Source of the DNA: Forficula auricularia
Taxonomy: Eukaryota > Arthropoda > Insecta > Dermaptera > Forficulidae
NCBI GenBank assembly: GCA_024734495.1
Contig: JALMQS010000102.1
Span: forward strand, 8,770,101-8,834,100
Direction of reading: 5' to 3'
Length of the DNA stretch: 64,000 nt
In this document: positions 1 to 11,029 of the stretch, piece by piece
Layout: each line of letters begins with the position of its first letter
Position numbering within the stretch: position 1 is the stretch's first letter
Notes under the pieces: generated by a model
Told to the model about the DNA's origin: nothing
Seen by the model: only the letters and a program-made list of their open reading frames with translations
The model's database searches: none
Program-made: the position numbers and the translations under genes

Positions 1-345
1 TGAATTTTTGACATTTCGGTTTTTATTGGTAACCATTGCTGAAGACAAGAGGAATCGACTTAAAATCGAAAATAGCCATCGATTCTCATCTAATACTTGA
101 GGAATAACAATTCTACATTAGGTTTTTGACGTTTCGATTATTATTGGTAACCATTGCTGAAGAAATGGAGGAATCGACTTAAAATCAAAAATAACGATCG
201 ATTCTTATCTAATACTAGAGGAATAACCTTATTGAATTCCATTTTTGATGTTTTGACTATTAATGGTAACATCTACTGAAATCGTGGAAGAATCGACTTA
301 AAATCAAAAAGACTAAATTCTTTTTTGGTAAACAACTCAAGCTTG
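1..345. repeat. Degenerate ~120-bp tandem repeat, three units
   Basis: Three imperfect units each carry a core close to GGAATCGACTTAAAATC, preceded by a TTTTGACNTTTCG-like stretch and followed by ATCGATTCTNATCTAATAC. The same two-to-three-unit block recurs in the same orientation at about 56005-56225, and a decayed opposite-strand relative lies near 27590-27740. No reading frame runs through it. It is a dispersed satellite-like repeat of unknown family, cut by the left window edge. Confidence 0.7.
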
Positions 346-1490
346 AGTTGTTCATTTAAACGTCTTTGATAAAAAAATCTAATGCTTTCTTCTTCAAGTA
401 ACTCCACCCCACATTTTGACACCCAAGATAGCTAAAAAAAATAAGGTAATTTAAAGTTCGTTCTGGTGCCAAAATGTTTTTGGGGGTTTTTCGGAAAGAC
501 AAAAAAAAATTTGAACTTTTTAGCTTCAGAACTTTCGGTTCAAAAATGAAGAAAATCAGAAAAAATCGAATTATATTGTTAGAGGACCTATAGGTATCTT
601 ACAGTTGTAGATAATGAGCTAAAATTTGGTAGAAAAGTGTATTAATAAACTACACCTCTCTTCTAAGTTTCAATTTACCTTTCGAGCTGATGTTCACTGA
701 CAAAAAATATCCTAATCACTAAAATTTGCTGAATGCGTACCGAGTCTTGAAAAAGTTTTCATTTTTTTAGTGAAATTTATATAAAATATTTTAGTTTCTT
801 TAATGTATGTATGTATAATTGTTCTTATATGCATTAGAACTATTAATTCTCAAAATTATTTGAATCATAATTTTTCCTTGTGAGCTAAAAGTTTTAGAGA
901 TCGGGAAAAATTCTGTTTGCAAATACAGAGGCTGTGGATCACTGGTATGAATTTTTTTATACTTAAGGTATATATTTATCCCTACAATAGAATTAATTAC
1001 CTTATTTAATAAGTAATTAAATAAGATTTAAAGAGAATTTAGTAAAAACTTATAGATTAAAAAATATAACACAAAAATACAAATTGTAAAGCTGAATAAA
1101 AAAATGTCCTCTTTGAAAATAAAAGAAAACAAAATTTTCCATAAAACAGGGGTGCTGAGCTCGGTGGGGTATTTTATAGGGGGATTCAAGCACCCTTGTC
1201 AACATGATTACGCAGCCCCGGAACAAATTAAGTAGTTTACGCATCACTGGTATGGATAAGAGGGAAAATGTAGACTAGTCCATCGATTTAAACGAATGTT
1301 CCATGACAACTGGTATGAATCGAAACATAACATGCACTTAAAAAAGATGGATAAGTTCATTTAACATTAGACCATATGAGTTAAATTACAAAAATGTAGA
1401 AAAGTCGTAGATATATTCATAATAGCCATCCATTATCGTGTAAAATATGGCGAAATTCGAAGCCCTAAGTGAATTCATATTCCGATACTA
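346..1490. other. AT-rich interval without recognisable gene
   Basis: I see no exon-like conserved frame here. Short frames on both strands are low-complexity and do not resemble known proteins. Confidence 0.5.
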
Positions 1491-2007
1491 CACTTACGGA
1501 CACCTAGCACCTACTCTCTTTTTCTAAAACTTGACTTATTTCAGGTTCTAGGCATCGGATTGGAATAAAAGAGCTGACAATAGTTAGGGAATTTATTACA
1601 GTTTAATAAGAAATAAATTGTTACATTTTGAACACACATTTTTTGATATATGGTAAAAAAAAGAACATAAGCAACTTTGTAATTTTAAGATATTGGAAAT
1701 AAAGTGTACCTAATGTTTAATTCTAAATTTCTGTATTAAATTAAATTAAATTTATTGAGAAAAATAAAAATAAAATGTAAGGATAAATTTGAAAAATAAT
1801 GTTAAAATTACAAAGTTGTCATGTGTTCGTATTTTTTTCCATATATCAAAAAATCCGTGAACAAAATATTAACAATTTATTTCTTATTAAACTGTAATAA
1901 ATTCCCTAAGTTATGACACCTTTTTTATTCCAATCCGATGCCTAGAACCTTAAGTCACATTTTAGAAAAAGAGAGTATAGGTGGTTCGATTTTTTTGTCC
2001 TCAAGTG
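1491..2007. mobile_element. Foldback MITE with TA target duplication (Tc1/mariner-like)
   Basis: The element starts CACTTACGGACA and ends TGTCCTCAAGTG in inverted form, flanked on both sides by TA (1489-1490 and 2008-2009). The inner arms are long: about 1503-1690 pairs with about 1803-1990, sharing the stretch around AGGCATCGGATTGGAATAAA. There is no coding capacity. TA duplication and CACTTGAGGAC-like ends are typical of Tc1/mariner-derived non-autonomous elements. The superfamily assignment is inferred from ends only. Confidence 0.7.
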
Positions 2008-2009
2008 TA

Positions 2010-2805
2010 TTTCACTGCATTTACTTATTTTTTATTAATCTCCTAAATTCACTATTCATTAATAGTTAAAATTTGATTATGTATTATCAAAATTTGAATA
2101 AACTAAATTTTAATTTGTATTAGTTTTTAATATATGCCTTGTATAAGTGAAACCGGGTAAATAGAGGGATCGATGTAGGTATGTATTTTATAAAATAAAA
2201 ATAATAATTTACAATTTAAATTTGAATAAATCATTATTTAATTAGTTACCTGTTTACTTTTGTGGAACTCCTCCTGAGAAATAGATTCGCGATTATGTTC
2301 CCACTTCATGCTGAAAACGAACTGCTAGTCCAAGAGATCGATGACAGATTGTTGGATCAGTTAGGGAAAGCACTGGCTCTAGACTGCAGTAGCATTTGAG
2401 CGGAGAGGCGTTGAGCTCTCCCAACATTGGACTGAGCGTGTTTAGCAAACGAACCAATGGATTGGTGGTTCATTCACTCATCCGGGAGTAAATGGGCCTC
2501 GCCTTAATCTATAGTACATACATACAAACACTGTCCGCTTTTAATACGAACAAACATCAACAGTACTTTAAAGTTGAATAAAAAAAAAAAGAAAAAAACA
2601 ATTTAGAGTAAAGTCATTCCCCGCTGACAAGGCGGAAGTGTCCAAGGCTGAAGCAGTGGTGCGTGGCGTCGCGGCGCCCCAATAGCCAGCCACATCAAGA
2701 GTGATAGGAAGGAAAAAAGTAGAAGAACCGCTCATCTTCAAAACATCTTCTTTTAAAAAATTACCATAGAAATGCTTGATCATTATTAAGGAGAAATATC
2801 TATGA
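2010..2805. other. Intergenic, possible old repeat fragments
   Basis: A GC-richer block at about 2260-2510 has a short open frame on the plus strand that stops quickly, and another at 2620-2700. Both look like old repeat pieces, but I could not assign a family. Nothing supports a gene. Confidence 0.4.
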
Positions 2806-3019
2806 CAGTGCTTGCCAACCTTTTTCATACCACGGCCCCCTAAATCTGAAAAAATAATTCGCGGACCTTCGGAAAAAAAAACAACATATTTTAGTCGTCA
2901 AAATGTTTATTTCACATGTTTATCTAGACACAAGCGGTGTATCAGCCAACTTGGGAAAAACGTGGGAAGCACCGGCCATGTGTATATTTACACGAACCAT
3001 TTCAAGCTACTTTCGACCC

Positions 3020-3505
3020 CCATAACTTAAAAACTATTAGACTTACACACTTGACATTTTGCATGCGCAATAAGACCCACTAGAACACTTAGAATCTCAA
3101 ATTTCATGAATAAATCTATTATAGTTCTTGGGCTATTAAGCTCTGAAAAGTGCCATTTTTAACACTGGCTGACTGACTGACAGACATATCAAAAGCCTAA
3201 AGTACTTCCGCCGATCCTAGAATGCTGAAATTTGGCATACTGGAAGAGTTTGGGCTACAATTAAAGGAAAAAATCGAAAAAGTGAAACTTTCCCTTTTTC
3301 AGGAGCTAAAATGAAGGGGTGAAATTTATTATAGGCTAAATTAACATATAGTAAAAATAAAGTCAAGCTAGAATTCTGAAATTTGGCATACTGGTAAAGC
3401 TTGGAACATTAATAAAGAAGAAAGTTGAAAAACCGAAACTTTCCCTTCTTCGGGGTCCGAAATGAAGGGGTGAAATTTATGAAAAACCGACCGGGTTTTT
3501 AACAG
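3020..3505. repeat. Dispersed repeat with internal ~150-bp duplication
   Basis: Two related units contain GAATNCTGAAATTTGGCATA, then GAAACTTTCCCTT and GAAGGGGTGAAATTTAT. They are preceded by a CTGACTGACTGACAGACATA block. The repeat lies inside the hAT copy and is non-coding. I could not assign a family. Confidence 0.6.
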
Positions 3506-3597
3506 ATATTTTATGAGAAATATTTAATCATTATTAATATAAATGTTAAAATGTTATTATTTAGATAAATTAAAGGATAAAACTTTTCAAAAATTAA

Positions 3598-4050
3598 TGA
3601 TATCTGACCAAAAACATAAATGTGAAAAAGAGGCCAAGTTCGGTATAAACGGCTTCACCGACAAAAGAGTTGAGATCTAAACGGATACGAAGTTCCATAG
3701 CAGCTGCTTAAATCATAGCTATAGGGATGTACAACGTTCTTCAATTGATTTAAAAGAAAATTTGTTCGTTTTTTTTTTTTATATTAAATTTATAACTTGG
3801 CAAGTTTTATATCCAACTAAATTGTTTGTAGTATAAAATAGAACAACTAGCAAAGCTAAATTTTAAGCTTGTATTAAATATCATCACGTTAAACGTAATG
3901 TATTGACTATTATACCTTGTCAAGTTATAAATTATATCTTATATATACCTTGTCAAGTTATAAATTTAATATAAAAAACGAAACAAATTTTCTTTTAAAT
4001 CAATTGGCCTCTTTTTCACATTTATGTTTTTGGTCAGATATTTTATCACA
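3598..4050. repeat. Interrupted inverted repeat
   Basis: About 3598-3640 (containing CTGACCAAAAACATAAATGT) is inverted at about 4005-4050. The arm continues at 3740-3810, inverted at 3940-4005. About 100 bases at 3641-3740 interrupt the left arm only, so something was inserted there after the palindrome formed. The repeat lies within the decayed hAT copy. Confidence 0.7.
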
Positions 4051-4544
4051 AAGAATAGTAACTTACAATCAGTTTTTAAAAATAAAATAAGAAAAACTAT
4101 ACATAGCATGAAGCTCAGAAAACAATTTAATGATATATGATGGTTGCGGTTGCATGTTTTTATACAACAAATCAATATCTGGTTCAATTGCAGAAATGCT
4201 AACTCGCAAGGAATCTTCCAAAGTCTCTGTGGAAAGGCATGATCTGTGCTTAATTTTTTATTAAAAGAAATGACGAAAATGCTGTTTCACATAGGTATGT
4301 AGTCGCAAAAGGAATTAGGATTGTCAAGGCTTCTTTTAAAAACCTTACGGCGAGATAGCCATCGTAGGTCAGTATGATATAATAAAACATTTGTACTTTC
4401 TAGTGAAAATTTTCGCGGACCCACGCGAAAAACCTGCTGCACCAGGTTGGGAAGCACAGATTTAAATATAAAAAATTCTTAAAGGCCGAATTCAAGCTAT
4501 AATTATGTAGACTTGATTACATGATGAAAATAATCGAACCCATT

Positions 4545-4945
4545 TTCAGTCATGAAATACACACTGGCCCAGAACGGCGCCCGGAGCAAAGTATTTTTGT
4601 CACCCCCCCCCCCCCCTCCAGAGGATTAATAGTTTTTCCTGGGCTCCCCTGCAAGAATCCTTGTGGGGCCCCTATATATTTTTAAGAAGTATTTAATTAC
4701 AAAAAACAACATTATTATGGTATTACACTATTTAAACCTTTACCCCCCCCCCGTCATAACATACACTGGCCCAGAACGGCGCCTCGGAGCAAAGTATTTT
4801 TGTCACCCCTCCAGAGGATTAATAGTTTTTCCTGGGCTCTGCAAGAACTTTGGGGTCTCTATATATTTTTAAGAAGTATTTAATTACAAAAAACAACATT
4901 ATTATGGTATTACACTATTTAAACCTTTACCCCCCCCTCCCTAAA
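4545..4945. repeat. Direct ~200-bp duplication with poly-C tracts
   Basis: Two copies in tandem begin CACTGGCCCAGAACGGCGCC (at about 4562 and 4764) and end in TTTAAACCTTTACCCCCCC. They differ mainly in the length of the C tracts and a few indels. They are non-coding. The CACTGGCCC start suggests the terminus of a DNA transposon, but I see no matching opposite end. Confidence 0.75.
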
Positions 4946-4949
4946 CTAC

Positions 4950-7309
4950 TCACTTCTCCTCAGCACCCATTCAAATAATATATTAAATGTAATAAATACT
5001 TATATAATTATTTTTAATAATTTAATTTTTTTAAAAATGGGATGAAGAATTTTTTTTGATCCTTTAGGCAAATTTTCCTTGGCTCACGTTAGTCTCAGGG
5101 ACTCCCCGCACTGCGGGCCCGGCTGTTGCACCTCTGCCCCCCTCCCCTCATTTATAGACAAGAAACAAATACCTACATTTATAAATGAAAAGATTGGATT
5201 TTCACGTCTGGAGCGCCCGCTCCAAAACTGTCGGAAAAACTCTATGTGTAAACGGGCCTAATCTCATCAGAATATACGATGTTTCGACATTTCCGGAGTC
5301 GTCTTAAATTCCTGAAGGACAAATCTGTAGGAAGAAATTCAATGCTAAAATTTTGATTTGCCGATCGATTTCTGCCTTCCTATTAATTTTGGACCAAAAG
5401 TGTAATGCAAAAAACCTGCACAATTAAAAACTGCATCAAATTTTTTGATGTGGCATTATTATGAAAAGACTGAAAAAATTAAACTTAGGGAAACATGGTT
5501 TCATTTTAAGAGAAATCGATTTCTCCGGAACAAATTGAGCTAATAATAATTTGAAAGAAAGATTAGTTTTAAGACGTGAATGCTTGCTAATGTAGAAATA
5601 ATTTAAATAACAAAAATTTATAAACTAGTCGCATTTTATTGTGAGTCAGACTCAATGCCAAGGGTTTCACATCTTATTTAATGCAAAATACTTGAATTAT
5701 CAAGTTCATTCTTTTTGTCGTTGATAAAGGGAGAATGTGGGGTGGAATTTGTGAAATATTTCAAGTGAAACATCTTATGGTAGGCCTCGGGCTTTACCGA
5801 GATAGGGAGAGATTCGCCGAAAAGGGCCGTCACGTCACGCAGTTCTACCTCTCCGGAGGAGTGAATGTGATTTGCTTCACTCTTTTCTGGAGCGCCCGTA
5901 GGGCGGCGATGCAGTTTAGCTATATGTTCCACTCCGAGATACGGACTATCTTCTGACTCGATCTCACCTGCTAAGCAGAGAAGGTGGAATTGAAAACATT
6001 TATTTCTTACTTTATCATTGGGTACAAAGAAAACGATTAATTAATTAATTAATTAATTAATGCAGAAGAGAATTCCAATGAGTCTACGTAAATCTATGTA
6101 CCTTTTTTTTTAATGATATTGATGTGAGAAGGAGATACACCAGAAGGTGCATCCCTTAAAGGCCTGTATGGGATGGCCCCTCCACCGTGAAAAGAAGAGA
6201 GTAGAAGGAAAGAAGCCGGGATCACGAGCCAAATCTCAGAAAGTTAGATACGATCCAATATCCAATTTACTAAGATTTTAGGGGTTTCGAGCAGTGGTAA
6301 ATTCTCCGTTCGATAAATTAGGTTAAATTTACCTCCCACCATACACTAAATGTAATAATTAGTTTTCGGAAATACTATCACTAAAAGTTAATCAGTGTAA
6401 ATAAATTGAATTAACAGACTTCGAAAAAAAGGAGGTTCTCAATTCGTCGGAATCATTTTTTTTCTTTCTATGACAATATTAGAGGATCACGGACACGGCG
6501 GGAACAGCACGACACCTCAGTTTTTAGACACTTAGATCTAAAAAAAAAATGTGAAAATTCGGATAACGATTTTGGTCACCTTCTACCTTTTTCTTTTTTA
6601 AATGTATTTGTCCCTAAGTGTACAAATCTTAAAGTGTTCGGTGGTAACCCAGTCCGGGTCTAGCCCCCTATCCATCTATCCCTTGCAAATAAACGTATAA
6701 AAAAAAATTGATTCAAACAAAAAAGTTGATTCCACCGAAAAAAGTCGAATAAGTTTCACTTCTGTCGTGGGTCCCACGACGCACCCTTGATTTTTTTCAT
6801 AATTTTTAGTTTAGCAAATTTGAATTTATTGACTGTTTAATACATACATTGGTTCACAAAAAATTTCTCACTCAAAATGGGTTCGTGAATGAAAGAAGTT
6901 TAACCCGGGAAAACTCGCTAGACCTCTTGTCTTCTCACGGTGCCCAATTGCCTTTCTTTTACCTTACATTCGATTAATATCAACATTTGTTTTTCGTTTG
7001 GCTTAATACTTTATTCTCAAAAGAGATAAAACGATTGAAATAAAATTTTAAAATTTTAATAAAAATGAAAAAATGATTAATAATAGTCTTATTACAAAAG
7101 TTCCTAAAATGAAAGAAAAATGTAAGTTTAATGGAAAAAAATAAAATAAAAAAAAACGGATTAATAATTTTCAAATAAACAATTACATAAGTATATTGAA
7201 ATTAAAAAAAATTATTCTAAAGATAAAAATTAATAAATATTTTATGAGATATTAATTTACTATGAGTTAGGTTTTCCAGGTCACTTGTTTCACGTTAAAC
7301 ATAAAATAA
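4950..7309. other. Repeat-derived intergenic stretch, no gene seen
   Basis: A GC-richer block at 5690-5960 belongs with repeats near 11090-11240 and 17320-17500. They share a GAGGGTTTCA or CATTTGGAGCTC context and a TTCTTTTTGTCGTTNATA motif. A pure TTAA microsatellite lies at about 6037-6060. The short open frames are not recognisable proteins. Confidence 0.4.
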
Positions 7310-7311
7310 TA

Positions 7312-8310
7312 GGTGAAGTAAAAAGTTCTGAACCTTTTTTCTCTTTATTTTGACGATAAAATTAACCAAGTTAGGATTTTCCGATTTAGATCAAATATGC
7401 GCCGTCTTGTTCGTTAACGATGTATGCGGCCTGGCGCCCACTTGATGGAACACAACACCCTTCCTATTGGCCAATTCTGGCCGCTTCTCGTCGATCGCCT
7501 GCTTTAATCTGGTCAGTTGTTGACAGTATTGGTCCGAATTGAGGGATTCCCTTCCAATCCCACCAAACACACAGTAAAACCATCTTGGCCGTTACTCCGG
7601 GCTTGGCGATCGTTTGGGCCGGCTCACCGCACTTAGACCACGATCTTTTTTGCCTGTTGTTCTTGTATGTGACCCATTTTTCATCGACAGTCACCATCCC
7701 CATAGCCATCGCCATCGATTCAGCAAAAAATCGCAGGCATCAATTCGGTCCAAAAGTTTCTTTTGTGTCAATTCGTGTGGCATCCATACATCGAGCTTCT
7801 TCTTGAGACCAGCCTTATGCAAATGGTTCCAAATGGTTTTCTGGCTAATCTTCAGTTCCTGGGCAATGGAATAAGTGCTTGCATGCTGGTCCGACTCAAC
7901 AATTTCCATGATTTTATCGACGTTTTCGAGGATTGGTCTATCAGAGAGTTTCTCATCTTCGACGTCCATATTACCAGAACGGAATCATTGGAACTACCGC
8001 TTTTCTGTTGCATTCGATACTGTATTGGGTCTATAAACAGCACACATTTTTTTGGCCGCCTGGTCCGCTTTTTGCCCTTGGTTCTAGTGGTAATGAAGAA
8101 TGTATCGAATGTTCTCTTTTTTTACCTCCATTTTGGAACGCTCTAACACACAACTGGCTTCACCAAACACAAAACTGTCAAATAACTTTTTTTAAAGCGT
8201 TATGTCACCTTTAAATCGCAAAAAAGAATGACCAGATCCGACGTATACATCGTGAGATATGGCTCATTAAAGTCATCTAAAGGAAAAGGCTCAGAACTTT
8301 TTACTTCACC
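7312..8310 (-). mobile_element. mariner element, inactivated
   Basis: A TA target duplication (7310-7311 and 8311-8312) bounds near-perfect inverted repeats GGTGAAGTAAAAAGTTCTGA, with one mismatch in the first ~28 bases. The element is about 1 kb, shorter than the usual ~1.3 kb, because the 3' part of the transposase is deleted. It encodes a minus-strand transposase remnant, described separately. Confidence 0.93.
7398..8131 (-). pseudogene. mariner transposase pseudogene
   Basis: The likely start is the ATG at 8131 (MEVKKENIRYIL). The frame then continues through stops into DRPILENVDKIMEIV and the second helix-turn-helix of the paired-like DNA-binding domain (STYSIAQELKISQKTIWNHL), then WMPHELTQKKLLDRI. 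A frameshift near 7700 leads into VTVDEKWVTY, which holds the first catalytic Asp of the DD34D triad, and PGVTAKMVLLCVWWDWKG. A second shift leads to GVVFHQVGARPHTS, where families normally read HQDNARPH, so the second catalytic Asp is replaced. The third Asp region (SPDLAPSD in relatives) is absent. Stops, frameshifts, a lost catalytic residue and the 3' deletion make it dead. Confidence 0.9.
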
Positions 8311-8312
8311 TA

Positions 8313-9215
8313 ATATTTATTTACTTTTATCTTTATTAAAGATGTTTCACCTTGCACCAACACCACAATCTCTATTAATTATTAAAAATTATACTTGTAT
8401 GTAAATAAAAATGCTCGTATTTATTCTATATATAGCATGTCAAAAACAAGAAACCTTATTAATAAGAACATTATTTTTTGGGTTTGCAATAATTAGATCT
8501 CGTCTTCCCATGCCTTACACTCCTGCCCACAGCTACAGGAGAGCTCAGCCTCGCTCTTATCCAATCAGCGAGCTGGAAGAAAAAAGTATAATGGTGAGAG
8601 AAAATCTCACTCAGCGAGTTCACCAGGGTTAAGAATCGCTGATCTAGAGAAAGGGTCTAATTCTTCATGTGTCCTATAATCTGAATTCTTCTTTTCCTAA
8701 GATACACTTACCCATTTAATATGTATAACATTCTCCTATAACACCATATACATTTCTTCTCTCTGAATATTCTATTATTTAGCTCCCAAATTTTATGTTT
8801 AAATACTTTTATTAATTATTGAAAAACAAATCAACATCAATACCCTATTACAGTTTAGAATGTAAAGGAAATAAGTTCTTGTAATTGATTATATTGTTAA
8901 ACTCAAAATCATTGAGAAAAGAGGGTACTTTTCTACTTACCAAAGAATTATGCAAGGAAAACACATTTGAGATAGACATATTTATTTTTATCAGTATAAA
9001 TAGTAACATTTATAAATTTAAAAATTTTTGATAACCTATTATATAAAATTCTTACAAATAGGATGTTAATTACTTAAGAAAAGTTCATGCTTGATCATTC
9101 AACTTTTACAGTAGAAAACTATCAGTTTTCCTTACTTGTTAAACAATCAAATATTAAAATTGAAGAGATTTTCTTTGGCTTAAGTAGAAGAGTTGTTGAT
9201 TTTTCATAGGAAATC
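8313..9215. other. AT-rich intergenic, possible hAT end
   Basis: At about 8620-8643 the minus strand reads CAGCGATTCTTAACCCTGG, which resembles a hAT terminus, but I did not find a partner end with confidence. The GC-richer block at 8500-8640 probably belongs to the same repeat. No gene is visible. Confidence 0.4.
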
Positions 9216-9220
9216 AATGA

Positions 9221-9369
9221 GTGTGTTCTCTGCTTGATGAAAATAAACATATATCTATATATAAATGAATATATATATAGTATATAATTTTATAAATTAG
9301 AGACTATAGTTTCAAAAACTATATATATACATTCATATGTTCATTTGCATCAAGCAGAGGACAATCTCA
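9221..9369. repeat. Small foldback repeat (CTCTGCTTGATG family)
   Basis: The left arm contains CTCTGCTTGATGAAAATAAA and the right arm its inverse TTTGCATCAAGCAGAG, separated by AT-rich DNA with GAGACTATAGTTTC in the middle. The same terminal motif occurs at 14390, 14805 and 15305, and a decayed form near 24250. It is a compact member of the palindromic family that makes up 14285-15345. Confidence 0.75.
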
Positions 9370-9503
9370 TTAATATTCTTTGATATTATCTCAGGAATAA
9401 TTGATAAATAATAGTCAAAATCTAATATATTTTTATACGAGATTCTATATATGAGTAAAAATATATTCAATATATAAGACACTCAAATTATAAATTAATT
9501 TTA

Positions 9504-10201
9504 CGAGGATAAGTCAAAAATTACTTAAACTTTTCGTTCTTCAACTTTATTAAACTAAGATAGATGTACAACAGATACATTATTTTTCGATATAGTCTCC
9601 ACCTTTAGCAATTCACTTGGTCCAGCGAGCCACAAGCTTCTGGATGGCTTCCTGGTAGAAGGTTTTCGGTTGGTCATGAAGCCACTTTTGCACCGCATTC
9701 CAAGTTCGTTGTGGATAATGTGATAGGTAGAACCGTGACTAATGTTTAAAGAAGATGCTACCTTATCTATGGTAACTCGCCTATCTGCTGTAATCATCTC
9801 TTGAGCTTGCTGAATGTTGTCGTCAGTGGTCGAAGTTGACGGTCGACCAGCTCTCTCTTTTTGTGTTACGTTCGTTCGGCAACTTTTAAACATTTCGATC
9901 CATAAAAAAACGCTTTTACGAGATAAAGCACTTTCCCCGTATTGTGACAAAAGTCTCCGGTGAATTTCAGCACCTTTCACAGCCTCTGACCACTCCTCGT
10001 TGCTCCTCATTGGTGCAATCTGATAGCGGAGCTGACATGCTTATGCTGTTGTAGCTAGACGACAACTGACGCGATCGTGATTAAATTCCGCACACGTGAC
10101 CACAGACGCGCCAAATCAACGCATGCGCATGCGGCCGTCTCCTATCTTAGTTTAATAAAGTTGTAGAACGAAAAGTGTAGGTAATTTTTTACTTATCCTC
10201 G
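9504..10201 (-). mobile_element. Internally deleted mariner-like element
   Basis: Long terminal inverted repeats of about 60 bases start CGAGGATAAGT and include TTTTCGTTCT and CTTTATTAAACTAAGATAG. TA is duplicated at 9502-9503 and 10202-10203. At about 700 bp it is roughly half of full length. It carries a minus-strand transposase remnant. Confidence 0.9.
9555..10010 (-). pseudogene. mariner-like transposase, N- and C-terminus joined by deletion
   Basis: The frame starts MRSNEEWSEAVKGAEIHRRL. It continues through a helix-turn-helix region typical of the HTH_48 mariner group (ESALSRKSVFLWIEMFKS, then AGRPSTSTTDDNIQQAQEMI and VASSLNISHGSTYHIIHNEL). Immediately after NELGMR the whole catalytic core is missing. 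The sequence jumps to the usual C-terminal tail, here read in shifted frames (WLHDQPKTFYQEAIQKLV and GGDYIEK-like words are visible). No catalytic Asp remains, so it cannot transpose on its own. The uninterrupted frame over the DNA-binding part suggests fairly recent deletion. Confidence 0.88.
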
Positions 10202-10203
10202 TA

Positions 10204-11025
10204 ATACAATTTTTTTATTAATTAAAAAAAATCAGTAAAAAAAGTAGTTTTATATCTAAATAAAAATTCATATAGTTCAAGTCAAGATCAAGGGATAATA
10301 TACATATTCAAAAAGTTAAGCTGATGATAATTACATAAAAATGGTAATACATAAAAAAGTATTATAGCATTTGTAAAATTTTTGATTATCAAATTGAATT
10401 CCTGGGAATGAAGGTTTTGAGGATAAAATATGTTCAATATAGAAATTGAACCTTAATTTACATTTACAGCCAAAGTATGACCAGAGTTAGGTTCTTCTCA
10501 ACATTCTTTGGAGTATTCATTCTTCTATCATTTCCAAGATAAAATCAATCACAAGTTTCTTATTTGCTGTAATATAGATCTGAATAAACTGAATTGAAAT
10601 ATTCATCAAGCTTTCAATATTACATGAGTAATGCCGACAGCCCAATAGGGCGCAAATTAAGATAGAAGTTATGGGAACCAAATGAGACACTATAAGAATT
10701 GGTTAGAAGACAAAGACGAAGAATATAATGAAAGGGAGGAAAAAAGCGGCTAAGCGTGATTGGATACTCATACATATAGGGTTCACTGACAGAGAAAAGA
10801 AAGACTGATCGAGAGAGGAAATCATGGGCAAGCCAAAGAAAACACTCGGAGGAACATGGTAGAAATAGGAGATCAAAAAGTTGAAAAAAAAAATACAAAA
10901 TGTATAAAATACAAAAATATAAATATAATTCAAAGATGTATGTATATATTTTAAAATATATTCTTGATTGTTTTTATTGTATAAATAAATACAGTCCTTA
11001 AAAAAAAATAGAAAAAACAAAAACG
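10204..11025. other. AT-rich intergenic, nothing recognised
   Basis: Both strands have short frames rich in Phe, Ile and Lys that look like chance in AT-rich DNA. No splice-flanked conserved segment or terminal repeat was found. Confidence 0.45.
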
Positions 11026-11029
11026 CTTA

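Larger units (their letters stand above)
2806..4459 (-). mobile_element. Decayed hAT element with internal insertions
   Basis: The left end is CAGTGCTTGCCAACC and the right end is its inverted counterpart GGTTGGGAAGCACAG. Inside the ends there is a further shared subterminal TTCGCGGACC. CAGTGnTTnCCAACC ends are typical of hAT elements. On the minus strand, frames at about 4150-4400 read like the C-terminal dimerisation region of hAT transposases of the ZBED/FAM200 kind (PFATTYLCETAFS, then EPDIDLLYKNM), broken by stops and a frameshift. The N-terminal half of the transposase is missing. The flanking 8-mers match poorly, so the insertion is old or the ends are rearranged. Confidence 0.65.

Noticed and set aside
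5678..5956. Overlapping frames on both strands in a GC-richer patch
   Set aside because: The patch belongs to a dispersed repeat also near 11.1 and 17.4 kb, and neither frame is recognisable.
10620..11020. Phe-rich membrane-like minus-strand frames
   Set aside because: They are chance frames in AT-rich DNA with no conserved motif, splice context or start signal.
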